The notes beneath the pieces are model-generated. The model was not told the DNA's origin, ran no database searches, and saw only the letters and a program-made list of their open reading frames with translations. DNA of 62,828 bases from Candidatus Edwardsiibacteriota bacterium. Its GTDB lineage: Bacteria; Edwardsbacteria; AC1; EtOH8. A program made the position numbers and the translations under genes. The stretch covers positions 1-62,828 of the forward strand of contig JAGVNJ010000021.1 of assembly GCA_020053305.1 (NCBI GenBank), written 5' to 3'. Positions 1 through 8,143 of this stretch are shown piece after piece; position 1 is the first letter of the stretch, and each line of letters starts with the position of its first letter.

Positions 1-831
1 TAATTTTGATAAACTTAAAGGCAAAAAAAATGTTTGTTTAATTTCCATCACCTTTTCTTTACTATCGTTACTTTGTTTAAGCACATTATACATTCGAGAT
101 AAATACATATTTTTTCGGGACTGTGGTGTTTCGCCTAAAAAGCCAGTTAGAACGATATAATTTTCTGATAAATGTTTCACAATATCATCAGCCGTTTCTT
201 TTGCAACACCCTTTAGATAATTGTAGTTTTTCTCTTTTTCTTCGGTTTCAGTTAATTTTTTTATCGGTTCATCGGGAATTGACATGGTAAACACGGCATT
301 ATTTTTTGTTTTTATTGTTATGCTGTTATTATCAACTTTTACTTTTTTAATATTGCCTTTCGTTTTAGCAAATTTCACCACTTTTTCTTTTACTTTTTTA
401 GGGTCATAGCTATCATTAGGTCCATACACCATACTATTAAAGTAATCAATTACCAAAGTTAAGTCATTGTAAATTTCTTTGTCTTTTTTTGACATTACTC
501 CCACACTTGCTATTAATTTTTTACCTTCGTAATAATCATGCTGGTGAAACATCCCAGGGTAAACAATAATATTATTAATTGCGACTATCGTATCCGTTAA
601 TTCAATTGTATAAGGAGGTTTAATATAGTGGCCATAAGCAATAACATGTCCTTTGTTTATATTATTTGCTATGATTACTCTATCACTTGTTTTAGCACTC
701 AGATATTTTTGTTTTAGATCAATCCTATAATATTCAGCGCTATTGTAATATGCAGAACTATCAATAACCTGCCCTCGTGCCGTCAAAGACAGCGTGCCAA
801 GCATTACTGATATAACAATAATCTTGTGCAT
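1..831 (-). CDS. Partial AT-rich secreted protein of unknown function
   Basis: An open reading frame runs from an ATG at 831 to the left edge of the window with no stop, giving 277 codons of a longer gene. I translated it by hand from the sequence. It opens with MHKIIVISVMLGTLSLTARG, a plausible signal peptide, so the product is probably exported. The rest is rich in Lys, Asn, Ile and Tyr (for example YYNSAEYYRIDL and KKVKEKVVKFAKTKG) and I recognise no domain. Base composition is strikingly AT-rich beside the GC-rich glycosyltransferase gene that ends 14 bp upstream, which suggests a foreign origin. The C-terminus lies outside the window. Confidence 0.7.
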   Translation of the reverse strand, partial: MHKIIVISVMLGTLSLTARGQVIDSSAYYNSAEYYRIDLKQKYLSAKTSDRVIIANNINKGHVIAYGHYIKPPYTIELTDTIVAINNIIVYPGMFHQHDYYEGKKLIASVGVMSKKDKEIYNDLTLVIDYFNSMVYGPNDSYDPKKVKEKVVKFAKTKGNIKKVKVDNNSITIKTKNNAVFTMSIPDEPIKKLTETEEKEKNYNYLKGVAKETADDIVKHLSENYIVLTGFLGETPQSRKNMYLSRMYNVLKQSNDSKEKVMEIKQTFFLPLSLSKL

Positions 832-845
832 AAACTTTTTCCAAA

Positions 846-1823
846 TTATAATATATGTTCTAAAACTTTTTCTACTTGAATTCTCTCTAAATCGCACTTG
901 GCGCTTGGGCGACAGTTCTTACAGGATTCCTCCTCCGGCACCAGCTGAACATGCCCCTCTCCCAGCGGTCTCCAGCGTTCCGGGCGGCTGGCCGGCGCCG
1001 GGCAAAAAAGCCCCACCGTCTTGGCCCCCGTCGCCGCGGCCAGGTGCAGGGTGCCGGTGCTGCTGCCAGTCACCTGCCGGCAATTTGCCAAAATTGCAGC
1101 CAGCCGCCGCAATGTCAGCTCCGGCCCGGCTATGGGCACATTGGTATTGCCTTTTACTTTTTTCAGGATCTCTTCCTCCCCCGGCCCGCCCAGGATCAGC
1201 ACCTCCTGTTTGGCATCCACTAATTTCTGGACCAGCTCGCCATAGCGCTCCGGCGGCCAGTTGGCAGAGGACCCCCGGTTGGCGGGGAGTATGGCGATGG
1301 GGGCTTGGACACTCATTGACATCAGGACACTACGAGCTTCGGACATTTCCTTGTCACTCAAAACTATCTGCGGGGGTTCGATCTCTCCCGGTAGATCGAA
1401 CAGGCTGCGGGCCACGGCTAGGTTATACTCCGTTTCGTGAACATCCCTATCGTTTTGAGGGATATGCGCCGGCTTGAACCCGGTCAAAATATAATACGGC
1501 CTGAATCCCAGCCCGGCTTTAAGCTTGATCCCGGCGAAGAGCGCCGCCCAGGCCAAAATCTTTGAGGGATGCAGCATCAGCACTGCATCATAGCGGCCCT
1601 GGCGTAAAAAATAGATCAGGCACAAAAAATTCTTCCCCCACGATACCACTTCGTCCAGATAGGGCTGCCCGGCGAATAATTCGGCCAGCGGCTGGGCCAC
1701 CATGAAAGAGATATAGGCTTCCGGTTTGGTTTTCCGCAGGGATATCAGGACAGGAACGGCATTGATGGCATCGCCCAAACGGTCCTGTCGAACCACCAAT
1801 ATTTTGACCCTTTTATCAGACAT
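846..1823 (-). CDS. Glycosyltransferase family 9 (heptosyltransferase-like)
   Basis: A 325-residue protein with the GT9 plan of ADP-heptose:LPS heptosyltransferases (RfaF/WaaF type). These are soluble GT-B enzymes that add heptose to lipid A core oligosaccharide on the cytoplasmic face. The N-terminal motif RLGDAINAVPVL (about residues 15-26) and the C-terminal nucleotide-sugar motif SSTGTLHLAAATG (from about 254) are both present. A Cys-rich tail, CKNC then CDLERI near 301-315, is also common in GT9 proteins. The ATG overlaps the end of the upstream membrane-protein gene by 8 bp, implying translational coupling. A gmhA homologue at 55.9-56.5 kb makes heptose-containing LPS plausible, but the acceptor sugar cannot be read from sequence. 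Confidence 0.85.
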   Translation of the reverse strand: MSDKRVKILVVRQDRLGDAINAVPVLISLRKTKPEAYISFMVAQPLAELFAGQPYLDEVVSWGKNFLCLIYFLRQGRYDAVLMLHPSKILAWAALFAGIKLKAGLGFRPYYILTGFKPAHIPQNDRDVHETEYNLAVARSLFDLPGEIEPPQIVLSDKEMSEARSVLMSMSVQAPIAILPANRGSSANWPPERYGELVQKLVDAKQEVLILGGPGEEEILKKVKGNTNVPIAGPELTLRRLAAILANCRQVTGSSTGTLHLAAATGAKTVGLFCPAPASRPERWRPLGEGHVQLVPEEESCKNCRPSAKCDLERIQVEKVLEHIL

Positions 1824-2721
1824 CGGGAATTATTGCCGGTTCGGTTTTAGGCTCAGCATTTTTCGGAGCCGACAACTCCAAGTAAGCCAGGGTCCAATAG
1901 CCGCTGTTGAAGGTTCCGTATATCCCGCTTACGATCAGAATCAGGGGAAGCCCGATGATGATGCCCGGGATCAACCCCGCCCAGAGATTGGCCACCCCCA
2001 GAATGATGAACGGAATGGCCAGTACCACCATGGCAATGATAAGAGCTATAACGTACAGCATGGCTATCCCGATGATGATAAGCCCCAGCAGGACCGACCT
2101 GCCCAGGTTGCCTTTGAACAAGTCATAGCCCGCCGGAATGGAATCGAATATCTTCCTATCCTCTATCACGGCGATCTGGTAGCTGAAGTTGCCGATGATG
2201 GCGATGCAGTACAGCAGGGCGATCACCGGCAGGATCAGCAGGATGATCAGCAGTATCCCGAACACTTTGACCGCGCTCCCGCCCATGATGATCATCATCA
2301 CCGGCGGAAGAACTGTGATGCCCAATATCAGCACATAACCCAGCCCGAACAGGATATCGATCCCCAGCATCCGCCAGAAAAACTGCAGGCCATAGCCCAG
2401 GGTCTTTTCAAAATTATCGGGCTGGTCCTTTGATATCCGGCTGACGGACCCGATCAAGCCGCCCTTGGAGACCAGATACAGAACCATCAGGACTAGAAAC
2501 AGGCCAACGGCCGCCAGGATCAGCACAGCCACCAAACCGGGATGGGACGTTATCCAGTCCCAAACGCCTGAGGCCGCCCCGGAGGCATTGTCCTTATCGA
2601 TAAAATTATTATAATTCCCCCCGCCTCCCCCGCCCATCGAGGCGAAAAAGCCGAACACCCACAGGTATTTCTTGCGCCAGGCTATCTCCAGGGCCTGTTT
2701 GATAATCTTTCCGTATTCCAT
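1816..2721 (-). CDS. Polytopic membrane protein, Gly-rich loop, unknown function
   Basis: An integral membrane protein of about 301 residues. I chose the ATG at 2721 because AGGAGG sits six bases ahead of it; an ATG two codons upstream directly abuts that ribosome site. The amphipathic start (ALEIAWRKKYLWVFGFFAS) is followed by a glycine run and then several hydrophobic segments, for example near VAVLILAAVGLFLVLMVLYL. The tail EPKTEPAIIPDV is hydrophilic. The layout resembles uncharacterised multi-spanning proteins often found beside envelope genes. I do not recognise a catalytic motif. Its stop overlaps the start of the glycosyltransferase, and trmFO ends 15 bp upstream. Confidence 0.75.
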   Translation of the reverse strand: MEYGKIIKQALEIAWRKKYLWVFGFFASMGGGGGGNYNNFIDKDNASGAASGVWDWITSHPGLVAVLILAAVGLFLVLMVLYLVSKGGLIGSVSRISKDQPDNFEKTLGYGLQFFWRMLGIDILFGLGYVLILGITVLPPVMMIIMGGSAVKVFGILLIILLILPVIALLYCIAIIGNFSYQIAVIEDRKIFDSIPAGYDLFKGNLGRSVLLGLIIIGIAMLYVIALIIAMVVLAIPFIILGVANLWAGLIPGIIIGLPLILIVSGIYGTFNSGYWTLAYLELSAPKNAEPKTEPAIIPDV

Positions 2722-2736
2722 GGCCATCCTCCTAGA

Positions 2737-4080
2737 TCAACGGTTTACAATGCCGATGAATTCTTCCATAGCCTTCAACGAACGTTCGGCATAAGCGGCG
2801 TATCGTTCTTTTTTTGACCGGGGCGGATCAACCAGCGGCGGCAGCAGCCCGAAGTTGGCATTCATGGGCTGAAAGCCTTTGGCGTTACAAACATCGGAAA
2901 CATAGCGGGCCAGCGAGCCGGCCATGGTATGCTCCGGGGCGGATACCAATTCTTTCCCGGTTGAATATCTGTGAATATTGATCCCGGCCAGTAATCCCGT
3001 GGCCACCGATTCCACGTATCCCTCCACCCCGGTGATCTGCCCGGCAAAAAATATATTGGCATTTGATCGAGATCGCATTGTCGGTTCGATCAACCCGGGA
3101 CTCCTCAGATATGTGTTACGATGGATGCTGCCGTAGCGGTAGAATTCAGCCTTTGCCAGCGCGGGGATCATCCGAAAGATCCGCCTCTGCTCAGCTTGCG
3201 TCAGCTGGGTCTGAAAGCCCACCAGGTTGAGCATGGTGGCATCGCGGTTCTCCTGCCGCAATTGCAGAACGGCATAAGGGCGGCGGTTCTCGGCCGGATC
3301 GAAAAGCCCTACCGGCTTCATCATGCCGAAACGCAGGGAATTGACGTTCCGTTCGGCCATCACCTCCACCGGCAGACAGCCCTCGTAAAAATGTCCCTTT
3401 TCAAAATCGTGAGGAAGGTGCCGCTCGGCCTTCACTAATTGTTCCACGAACTCCAGGTATTGCGCCTTGCTAAGAGGGCAGTTCCAGTACTGGCCCGGCT
3501 CGTCGGAATAACGGCTGGCCAGGAACATCTTATTATGATCCAGCGATTCGGCCGATATCACCGGCGCGATGGCATCGTAAAAGAAAAGGTTATCGATCCC
3601 GGCAAACTGCGCCAGGGCTTTGGCCAATTTTTCCGAGGTCAGCGGTCCGGAGGCCACGATCAGCGGGCCATCCGGCAGTTCGGTCATCTCCCGGCCGATA
3701 ATTTTGATATTCTTATCCGCAGCGATCCTGGCCGTAATCAGCTTGGCAAACTCCAGCCGGTCCACCGCCAGGGCCTTGCCAGCCGGAACGGCGGTCTCCC
3801 TGGCACAGCGCAGGACAAGGGAATCCATCATCTCCAGGTCGGCCTTGAGTAGGCCGTGAGAGTTGGTCCTTTCGACGGATTTCAGGGAATTGCTGCAGAC
3901 TAACTCCGACAGCAGGCCGGTTTCATGGGCCGGAGTATGCAATTCGGAAGGCTGGTCATTCCCGGTATAGCGCATTTCGTAAAGATTGACGGCCAGCCCC
4001 CTTTTGGCTGCCTGATAGGCCGCCTCGCAACCGGCCAGCCCGCCGCCGATGATGGTGATCCTGCTATCTTGAGTTTGCAT
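2737..4080 (-). CDS. trmFO: Folate/FAD-dependent tRNA m5U54 methyltransferase
   Basis: TrmFO makes 5-methyluridine at position 54 of the tRNA T-loop, taking carbon from methylenetetrahydrofolate and electrons from reduced FAD. The 447 residues match the family length. The FAD-binding glycine loop GGGLAGCEAAYQAAKRG lies at residues 12-28. The two conserved cysteines are visible in VCSNSLKS (Cys62) and YEGCLPVEVMAER (Cys234). The C-terminal FFAGQITGVEGYVESVATG segment is typical of the GidA-like fold. A terminator-like hairpin lies between this gene and the DTW gene upstream, so trmFO probably has its own promoter. A weak TTGATT/TATCCT pair with 18-bp spacing lies just upstream of its ATG. Confidence 0.95.
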   Translation of the reverse strand: MQTQDSRITIIGGGLAGCEAAYQAAKRGLAVNLYEMRYTGNDQPSELHTPAHETGLLSELVCSNSLKSVERTNSHGLLKADLEMMDSLVLRCARETAVPAGKALAVDRLEFAKLITARIAADKNIKIIGREMTELPDGPLIVASGPLTSEKLAKALAQFAGIDNLFFYDAIAPVISAESLDHNKMFLASRYSDEPGQYWNCPLSKAQYLEFVEQLVKAERHLPHDFEKGHFYEGCLPVEVMAERNVNSLRFGMMKPVGLFDPAENRRPYAVLQLRQENRDATMLNLVGFQTQLTQAEQRRIFRMIPALAKAEFYRYGSIHRNTYLRSPGLIEPTMRSRSNANIFFAGQITGVEGYVESVATGLLAGINIHRYSTGKELVSAPEHTMAGSLARYVSDVCNAKGFQPMNANFGLLPPLVDPPRSKKERYAAYAERSLKAMEEFIGIVNR

Positions 4081-4120
4081 AGATTTTAAGGATACACCAA
4101 ATGGCCCTTAAAAATCAAGA

Positions 4121-4149
4121 TAAAACAAACCCCGGCGTATTGGGCCGGG
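4121..4149 (-). terminator. Intrinsic terminator after the DTW-domain gene
   Basis: On the minus strand a CCCGGC/GCCGGG stem with a 7-nt loop (arms at plus 4144-4149 and 4131-4136) is followed by GTTTGTTTTA. The plus strand also has a T-rich run beyond the stem (ctattttt), so it may act in both directions. The remainder of the 225-bp gap between trmFO and the DTW gene shows nothing else I can name. Confidence 0.6.
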
Positions 4150-4305
4150 ATCTATTTTTCACCCTGAGATAACAGATACATTAGGCAAGTTGAATGGGTG
4201 ACCTGCCAGGAGTTAAAGACAAGTATTTTTTAAAACGCTGGGACTTTACGGCGAAAATTCTTTCGCAGACTTTCGTGTGTTTCGTGGGAAAAATACTTTC
4301 TTGCG

Positions 4306-4935
4306 CTAGGCGGTCAGCATTCCTCGCGGCATGTCGGCCTTGGCGATCCGCCCCTTGATATACAAACTGCGGTAGATCCACACCCGGAAGAAAGCGTCTA
4401 GCTTCTCCTCGGCCCGGCTCCCCTCTATCACCCCCAGGGCCCGGATAATGGCTTCGAAGGTGCACAGTTTAAAGGGGTCCTCCTGGGCGCGGATCCGGTA
4501 TTTGGCCTGGATGCCGGCCGGGAGATGCACCTTGACGGCATTCTTCATCAGCGGTTCGCGCTTGACCATGCTGGAGGCCTGGTTCCAGCTACCGTCCGGG
4601 ATCAACAAGCGGACGGGGCGGGTTATTTCGGACAGGAATTTATCGTTCAATTCCACCGAACCATGGCCCGGGAAAAGCGCCAAATCGGTCCGATACTCTT
4701 TATCCGTGGCAGCTTCCACCGGTTTGTCCTTTAGGCCCCGGATATGAACGGCGCTGTTTGGGAGGGCCAGGGCGACCAGCCTGCCGCTGTTGCTCATCTT
4801 GCGGATATCGGCATAATGGATCACCACCTCCACCCTGGTTTGCAGGTCCAGCCGGGGGGAAAGATGGCAGACGCACAATTCAAGGTGCATCCGGCAGTCC
4901 GGACAGCGCAATCTCTGGTTCAGTTTCTGTCTCAT
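4306..4935 (-). CDS. DTW-domain protein, probable tRNA-uridine aminocarboxypropyltransferase
   Basis: A 209-residue DTW-domain protein. Characterised members (TapT/YfiP in E. coli and relatives) transfer the aminocarboxypropyl group of SAM to tRNA uridines, giving acp3U. The N-terminal cysteine pairs RCPDCRMHLELCVC (Cys11, 14, 21 and 23) are diagnostic. The family's DxTW signature appears as DGSW at residues 114-117, with Ser in place of Thr. The gene is 18 bp downstream of a small hypothetical gene and the S9 peptidase, probably in one transcript. A terminator follows it. With trmFO next door, this corner holds two tRNA-uridine modification enzymes, though they are separated by the terminator. 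Confidence 0.85.
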   Translation of the reverse strand: MRQKLNQRLRCPDCRMHLELCVCHLSPRLDLQTRVEVVIHYADIRKMSNSGRLVALALPNSAVHIRGLKDKPVEAATDKEYRTDLALFPGHGSVELNDKFLSEITRPVRLLIPDGSWNQASSMVKREPLMKNAVKVHLPAGIQAKYRIRAQEDPFKLCTFEAIIRALGVIEGSRAEEKLDAFFRVWIYRSLYIKGRIAKADMPRGMLTA

Positions 4936-4953
4936 CGTCCGGATATTTCCTTT

Positions 4954-5343
4954 TCAGCAGGGATCATGGGTGAGATGCTGATTGATCATCGCCAATTTGA
5001 AGGTTTTGTCAATGATGTTCCCCCGGTCGAATATCTCCAGCACCACTCCACCCTCTTCCAGGGTCATGGTTTGGCAGCAGCCGAATATGGTAGGCGACCG
5101 GAAGATTCTCTGTTTTTTGAGGTCCAGCATCAGCAGGTAGAATCCGGGGAAGTTGTACCCCGGATCCCAGCGTATCAGGATCAGCCGGTGTTTTGATGGA
5201 TCATAGGCATAACGGTCCTGGAAATCACCCTGTTTAAGGTAGGGGTGGTCGAAACCCTCCACCCGGACCTTTCCCACGTTGTAGGGCGAATCCATCCGGA
5301 TCCCAACCATGCCGGAGAATTTCACCGGGGATTTAACCTTCAT
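4954..5343 (-). CDS. Small hypothetical protein
   Basis: About 129 residues from an ATG at 5343. I preferred this to the in-frame GTG five codons upstream because GAGGAT lies eight bases ahead of the ATG. The sequence is soluble and beta-rich, with no signal peptide. It includes a VRVEGFDHPYLKQGDFQDRY segment and an RLILIRWDPGYNF strand. I do not recognise the family. It lies between the S9 peptidase (33 bp upstream) and the DTW gene, so it is presumably co-transcribed with them. Confidence 0.65.
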   Translation of the reverse strand: MKVKSPVKFSGMVGIRMDSPYNVGKVRVEGFDHPYLKQGDFQDRYAYDPSKHRLILIRWDPGYNFPGFYLLMLDLKKQRIFRSPTIFGCCQTMTLEEGGVVLEIFDRGNIIDKTFKLAMINQHLTHDPC

Positions 5344-5376
5344 TTTATTTATCCTCACAATGCGATTGGATGTGAT

Positions 5377-7833
5377 CTAATTGCCCGAAACGGCCGGGGC
5401 ATCCTTGACATATCGGTCGAACCAGTTAAGCATTTCATACAGCACATGCTCCACCGATTCCCGGGCGATGTATCCATGATTCTCATACGGCAGCATCACC
5501 AGCCTGGCGGTGCCTCCCGCCCCCCGGACGGCATCGTAAAGTTTCTCCGACTGCAGGGGCACCGTTCCGGGATTGGCGTCTATTTCTCCGTGGATGATCA
5601 GCAGCGGCTCGTTTATCTTGTCGGCCTGGAGCACCGGAGAATTCTTGATGTAGGTATCCCTGGCCTGCCACAGTGTCCGCTTCTCATTCTGATAGCCAAA
5701 GGGCCGCAGGGTGTGGTTATAGGCCCCGCTGCGGGCGATGCCGGCCCGAAATAGATCGGTATAGGCCAAAAGATTGGCGGTCATCAGCGCGCCGTGGCTG
5801 TGCCCCGCCACTCCCACTCGGTTTGGATCGCTTACGCCCATCTCCACGGCCTTGTCCACCGCAGCCCTGGCGTTGGCGCTTATCTGCTCGATGAATTGGT
5901 CATAGGCCGTGCCCGGCGGGCCGACCACCGGCATGGAGGCGTCATCCAGCACCGCATAGCCGTTAAGCAGGAAGAACAGCTCCGAGGTCCCCCGGATGGT
6001 GGTGAATCTTTGGGAGCTTCCCTCCAGCTGTCCGGCCGCCTCTTTTTGGGCCAGGTCGCTGGGATAGGCCCACAGCAAGGTCGGCAGACGGGTCCCCTTT
6101 TTGTATCCCGGCGGCAGGTAAAGGGTGAACGACAACTGCAACCCGTCATCCCGCTGATAAGTAACGATCTGTTTCTTTATTTTGCGCAATACCGGGGCCG
6201 GGTCGGGAAATTTTGTTATGGCTTTAGAAGAAGATTTCCAGGATGCCTCACCGGGATCAGTTTTGGTCAAAGGTTTATCGGACAATAAACGCCTAAAATA
6301 ATTGGGCGGCTCGGCAGGGGACTCCCGCCGGGTGATGAAGGTTTCTTTCTCGGGATCCATCCAGGCAAAATAGGTTTCGTAACAACCTTTATCCGATCGG
6401 AAAAGCCTCTCCGTCTTAAGTGTATTCAGATCCATCCGGTCCAAGAACGGCCGATCACCTTCGGGAGAACTGCCATGCCCGCTTAAGAATAACCAATCCC
6501 CCTGGCGCCGGACTACGTTTACACCGTTGGGCATTATCATCATCACCGGATCACCGGGTTTTTGATATCGTTCGTGGATGCTCATGTCCCACACCAGGCG
6601 CGGGGCCTGGGCGTCATTATCGACATCGTGCATATATACCTTGAACCATTTGCGGTCGCGGTCATACTCCCAGACCAGTACTTTCCCGCTCTGCTGTATC
6701 CAGCGCATTTTGTAGTAGCGATGCTCGATCCGGCATAATTCACTAGCCTGACCGCCCACCGGCTTCTGCATCAGGCGATCGCGATGGGTGACCTTGTTCT
6801 CAGGATCACCTCCGTCCAGGGCTTCGGCCCAGATCACCGTGGCGTCGGCGGTGGGACGCCAGGCGTGTTCCCGGGGCCCGGTGATCTCTCCGTCTATCGG
6901 CACCTGCTCGGCCAGCGGCTGGCTGGCCAAATGATCAACCAAATTTCCTTTGTTGTCCCAAACCTCCACCTCGCGAGGGAAACGTTCGTAGGAGCGCTGG
7001 TAGGAATACGGTCGATGGATCCAATTTACCAGCAGATATTTCCCATCGGGCGACGGCTCAACCTCATCATAGATCGCCGGTTTGCCTATAAATTCAACCC
7101 TGCCGAAATGCAGACTGATCAATGCCAGCTGGGAAGTGGCGTAATACTCGAAAAGATCGGCGTCCCCCGGGGTTTTCAGCACGTCCCTGACCTCGTAGGT
7201 GCTACTGGCTGTTGCCGAACCCGAACTCTCCATTATCTTCGGTCCCGGGGGAACGTCCGAAGGTTTTGGCGGTGCGCCCCGCTCCGGCGGGATCAGCTTG
7301 ACCAGCAGGCTCTTCTGGTCGGGCATCCATTTCAGGTAATTATCCAGCAGGGGATTTATCTTGACTCCTGCGATCTTCTTGGCTTGGCAAGCAACGGCAT
7401 CCAGCACCCACAGGTCGGCCCCGCCCTCGCTTTCGTTGATAAAAGCAACCATGTTGCCCGCGGCGTTCCATTTGATGCCTTCTATCCGTTTGACCTCGGG
7501 CGGCAGCCGTATCGGAGTCTCCTTACCCGTGGCAATATCCTTAAGGCTCAGGCTCTCCCAGTAAAAGATATAACTCCGCTCCATGTTGGTGCGGGGATTG
7601 ACCCGGACCCCGGCCAGGGGAAGCATCGGCTCGGCCAGATCGGCAATGGAAGGGTAAAGCGACGGCTGAGCCATCAGCATCTTTTGAGCCGTGGGATCTA
7701 TAAACACGGTCGGTGAAAGCGGCGCGTTAAGAACGTCCAACACTGCTTGAGGCGGTTTTTGGTATGCCTGCTGGCAGAAGGCCTGGGACAGACCAAGAAA
7801 GAGAATGAAAAAGAAACAATATAAGTTGTTCAT
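5377..7833 (-). CDS. Secreted S9-family serine peptidase (prolyl oligopeptidase type)
   Basis: An exported alpha/beta-hydrolase peptidase. The start at 7833 gives a clean signal peptide (MNNLYCFFFILFLGLSQAFC); the longer in-frame start at 7875 adds a polar stretch before it. The N-terminal two-thirds are propeller-like, with repeated strands such as KYLLVNWIHRPYS and NMVAFINESEGG. The C-terminal catalytic domain has the nucleophile elbow GHSHG (about residue 677), the acid in IHGEIDANPG (about 752) and the catalytic His in PYENHGYI (about 783). The order and spacing match S9 peptidases, and the closest flavour is the glutamyl endopeptidase/DPP-like branch. At about 818 residues it is full length. 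A TTGACA/TATAAT promoter lies just upstream. Confidence 0.88.
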   Translation of the reverse strand: MNNLYCFFFILFLGLSQAFCQQAYQKPPQAVLDVLNAPLSPTVFIDPTAQKMLMAQPSLYPSIADLAEPMLPLAGVRVNPRTNMERSYIFYWESLSLKDIATGKETPIRLPPEVKRIEGIKWNAAGNMVAFINESEGGADLWVLDAVACQAKKIAGVKINPLLDNYLKWMPDQKSLLVKLIPPERGAPPKPSDVPPGPKIMESSGSATASSTYEVRDVLKTPGDADLFEYYATSQLALISLHFGRVEFIGKPAIYDEVEPSPDGKYLLVNWIHRPYSYQRSYERFPREVEVWDNKGNLVDHLASQPLAEQVPIDGEITGPREHAWRPTADATVIWAEALDGGDPENKVTHRDRLMQKPVGGQASELCRIEHRYYKMRWIQQSGKVLVWEYDRDRKWFKVYMHDVDNDAQAPRLVWDMSIHERYQKPGDPVMMIMPNGVNVVRRQGDWLFLSGHGSSPEGDRPFLDRMDLNTLKTERLFRSDKGCYETYFAWMDPEKETFITRRESPAEPPNYFRRLLSDKPLTKTDPGEASWKSSSKAITKFPDPAPVLRKIKKQIVTYQRDDGLQLSFTLYLPPGYKKGTRLPTLLWAYPSDLAQKEAAGQLEGSSQRFTTIRGTSELFFLLNGYAVLDDASMPVVGPPGTAYDQFIEQISANARAAVDKAVEMGVSDPNRVGVAGHSHGALMTANLLAYTDLFRAGIARSGAYNHTLRPFGYQNEKRTLWQARDTYIKNSPVLQADKINEPLLIIHGEIDANPGTVPLQSEKLYDAVRGAGGTARLVMLPYENHGYIARESVEHVLYEMLNWFDRYVKDAPAVSGN

Positions 7834-7866
7834 GATTTTCCAACATCCCCAACAATTAACAAAATC

Positions 7867-7897
7867 ATTATACACCCTCTTACCCGATATATGTCAA
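7867..7897 (-). promoter_or_regulatory. Sigma70-type promoter for the S9 peptidase operon
   Basis: On the minus strand, TTGACA (plus 7892-7897) is followed after 19 bp by TATAAT (plus 7867-7872) with TG immediately upstream of the -10. Both hexamers are consensus, but the spacing is 2 bp longer than ideal. The -10 is about 33 bp ahead of the chosen ATG at 7833. Confidence 0.6.
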
Positions 7898-7902
7898 GGA
7901 TA

Positions 7903-7931
7903 AAATAAGAAGGCGGCTGTTAAACCGCCTT
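7903..7931. terminator. Bidirectional terminator hairpin
   Basis: AAGGCGG and CCGCCTT pair across an 8-nt loop (arms at 7910-7916 and 7925-7931). On the minus strand the stem is followed by CTTATTTTAT, and on the plus strand by ATTTG. It would insulate the S9 promoter from transcription coming out of the IS110 element. Confidence 0.65.
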
Positions 7932-8035
7932 ATTTGACCTCACCAATGCGGGGAGGGTTAAATTTTGTGCCTTGGTGCCACTTCGACAAGGGGGACAGTG
8001 AGTCTGCCGAACCTCTCAGTGCATCGCTTTGTAGT

Positions 8036-8108
8036 TAAACCAGATCAGCTAAATCAGCGAAAATCAGCGTCCCATTAAGCCCTGGATTCCCGATCAGGTC
8101 GGGAATGA
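8036..8108. repeat. Dispersed repeat unit with ATTCC palindrome, left of the IS110 element
   Basis: The sequence accagatcagctaaatcagc ... attaagccctggattccc ... gggaatgac matches the units of the tandem block at 9663-10105 on the other side of the IS. The core is an inverted repeat, ATTCCC-N9-GGGAAT, at 8086-8106. The rest of the 310-bp gap between 7833 and 8144 holds the promoter, the terminator and a CCTGAT/ATCAGG palindrome at 8122-8135. Confidence 0.6.
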
Positions 8109-8143
8109 CAAAACCCCTCGCCTGATTTATCAGGAGAGACTTA

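Noticed and set aside
794-1477. Plus-strand frame of 227 codons
   Set aside because: It lies wholly over the GT9 glycosyltransferase and the end of the partial gene. It is Pro/Ser/Arg-rich, as expected for an antisense shadow of GC-rich DNA, and has no domain.
4181-4465. Minus-strand frame of 94 codons overlapping the DTW gene
   Set aside because: It overlaps the DTW gene in another frame, is Arg/Gly-rich and has no start signal.
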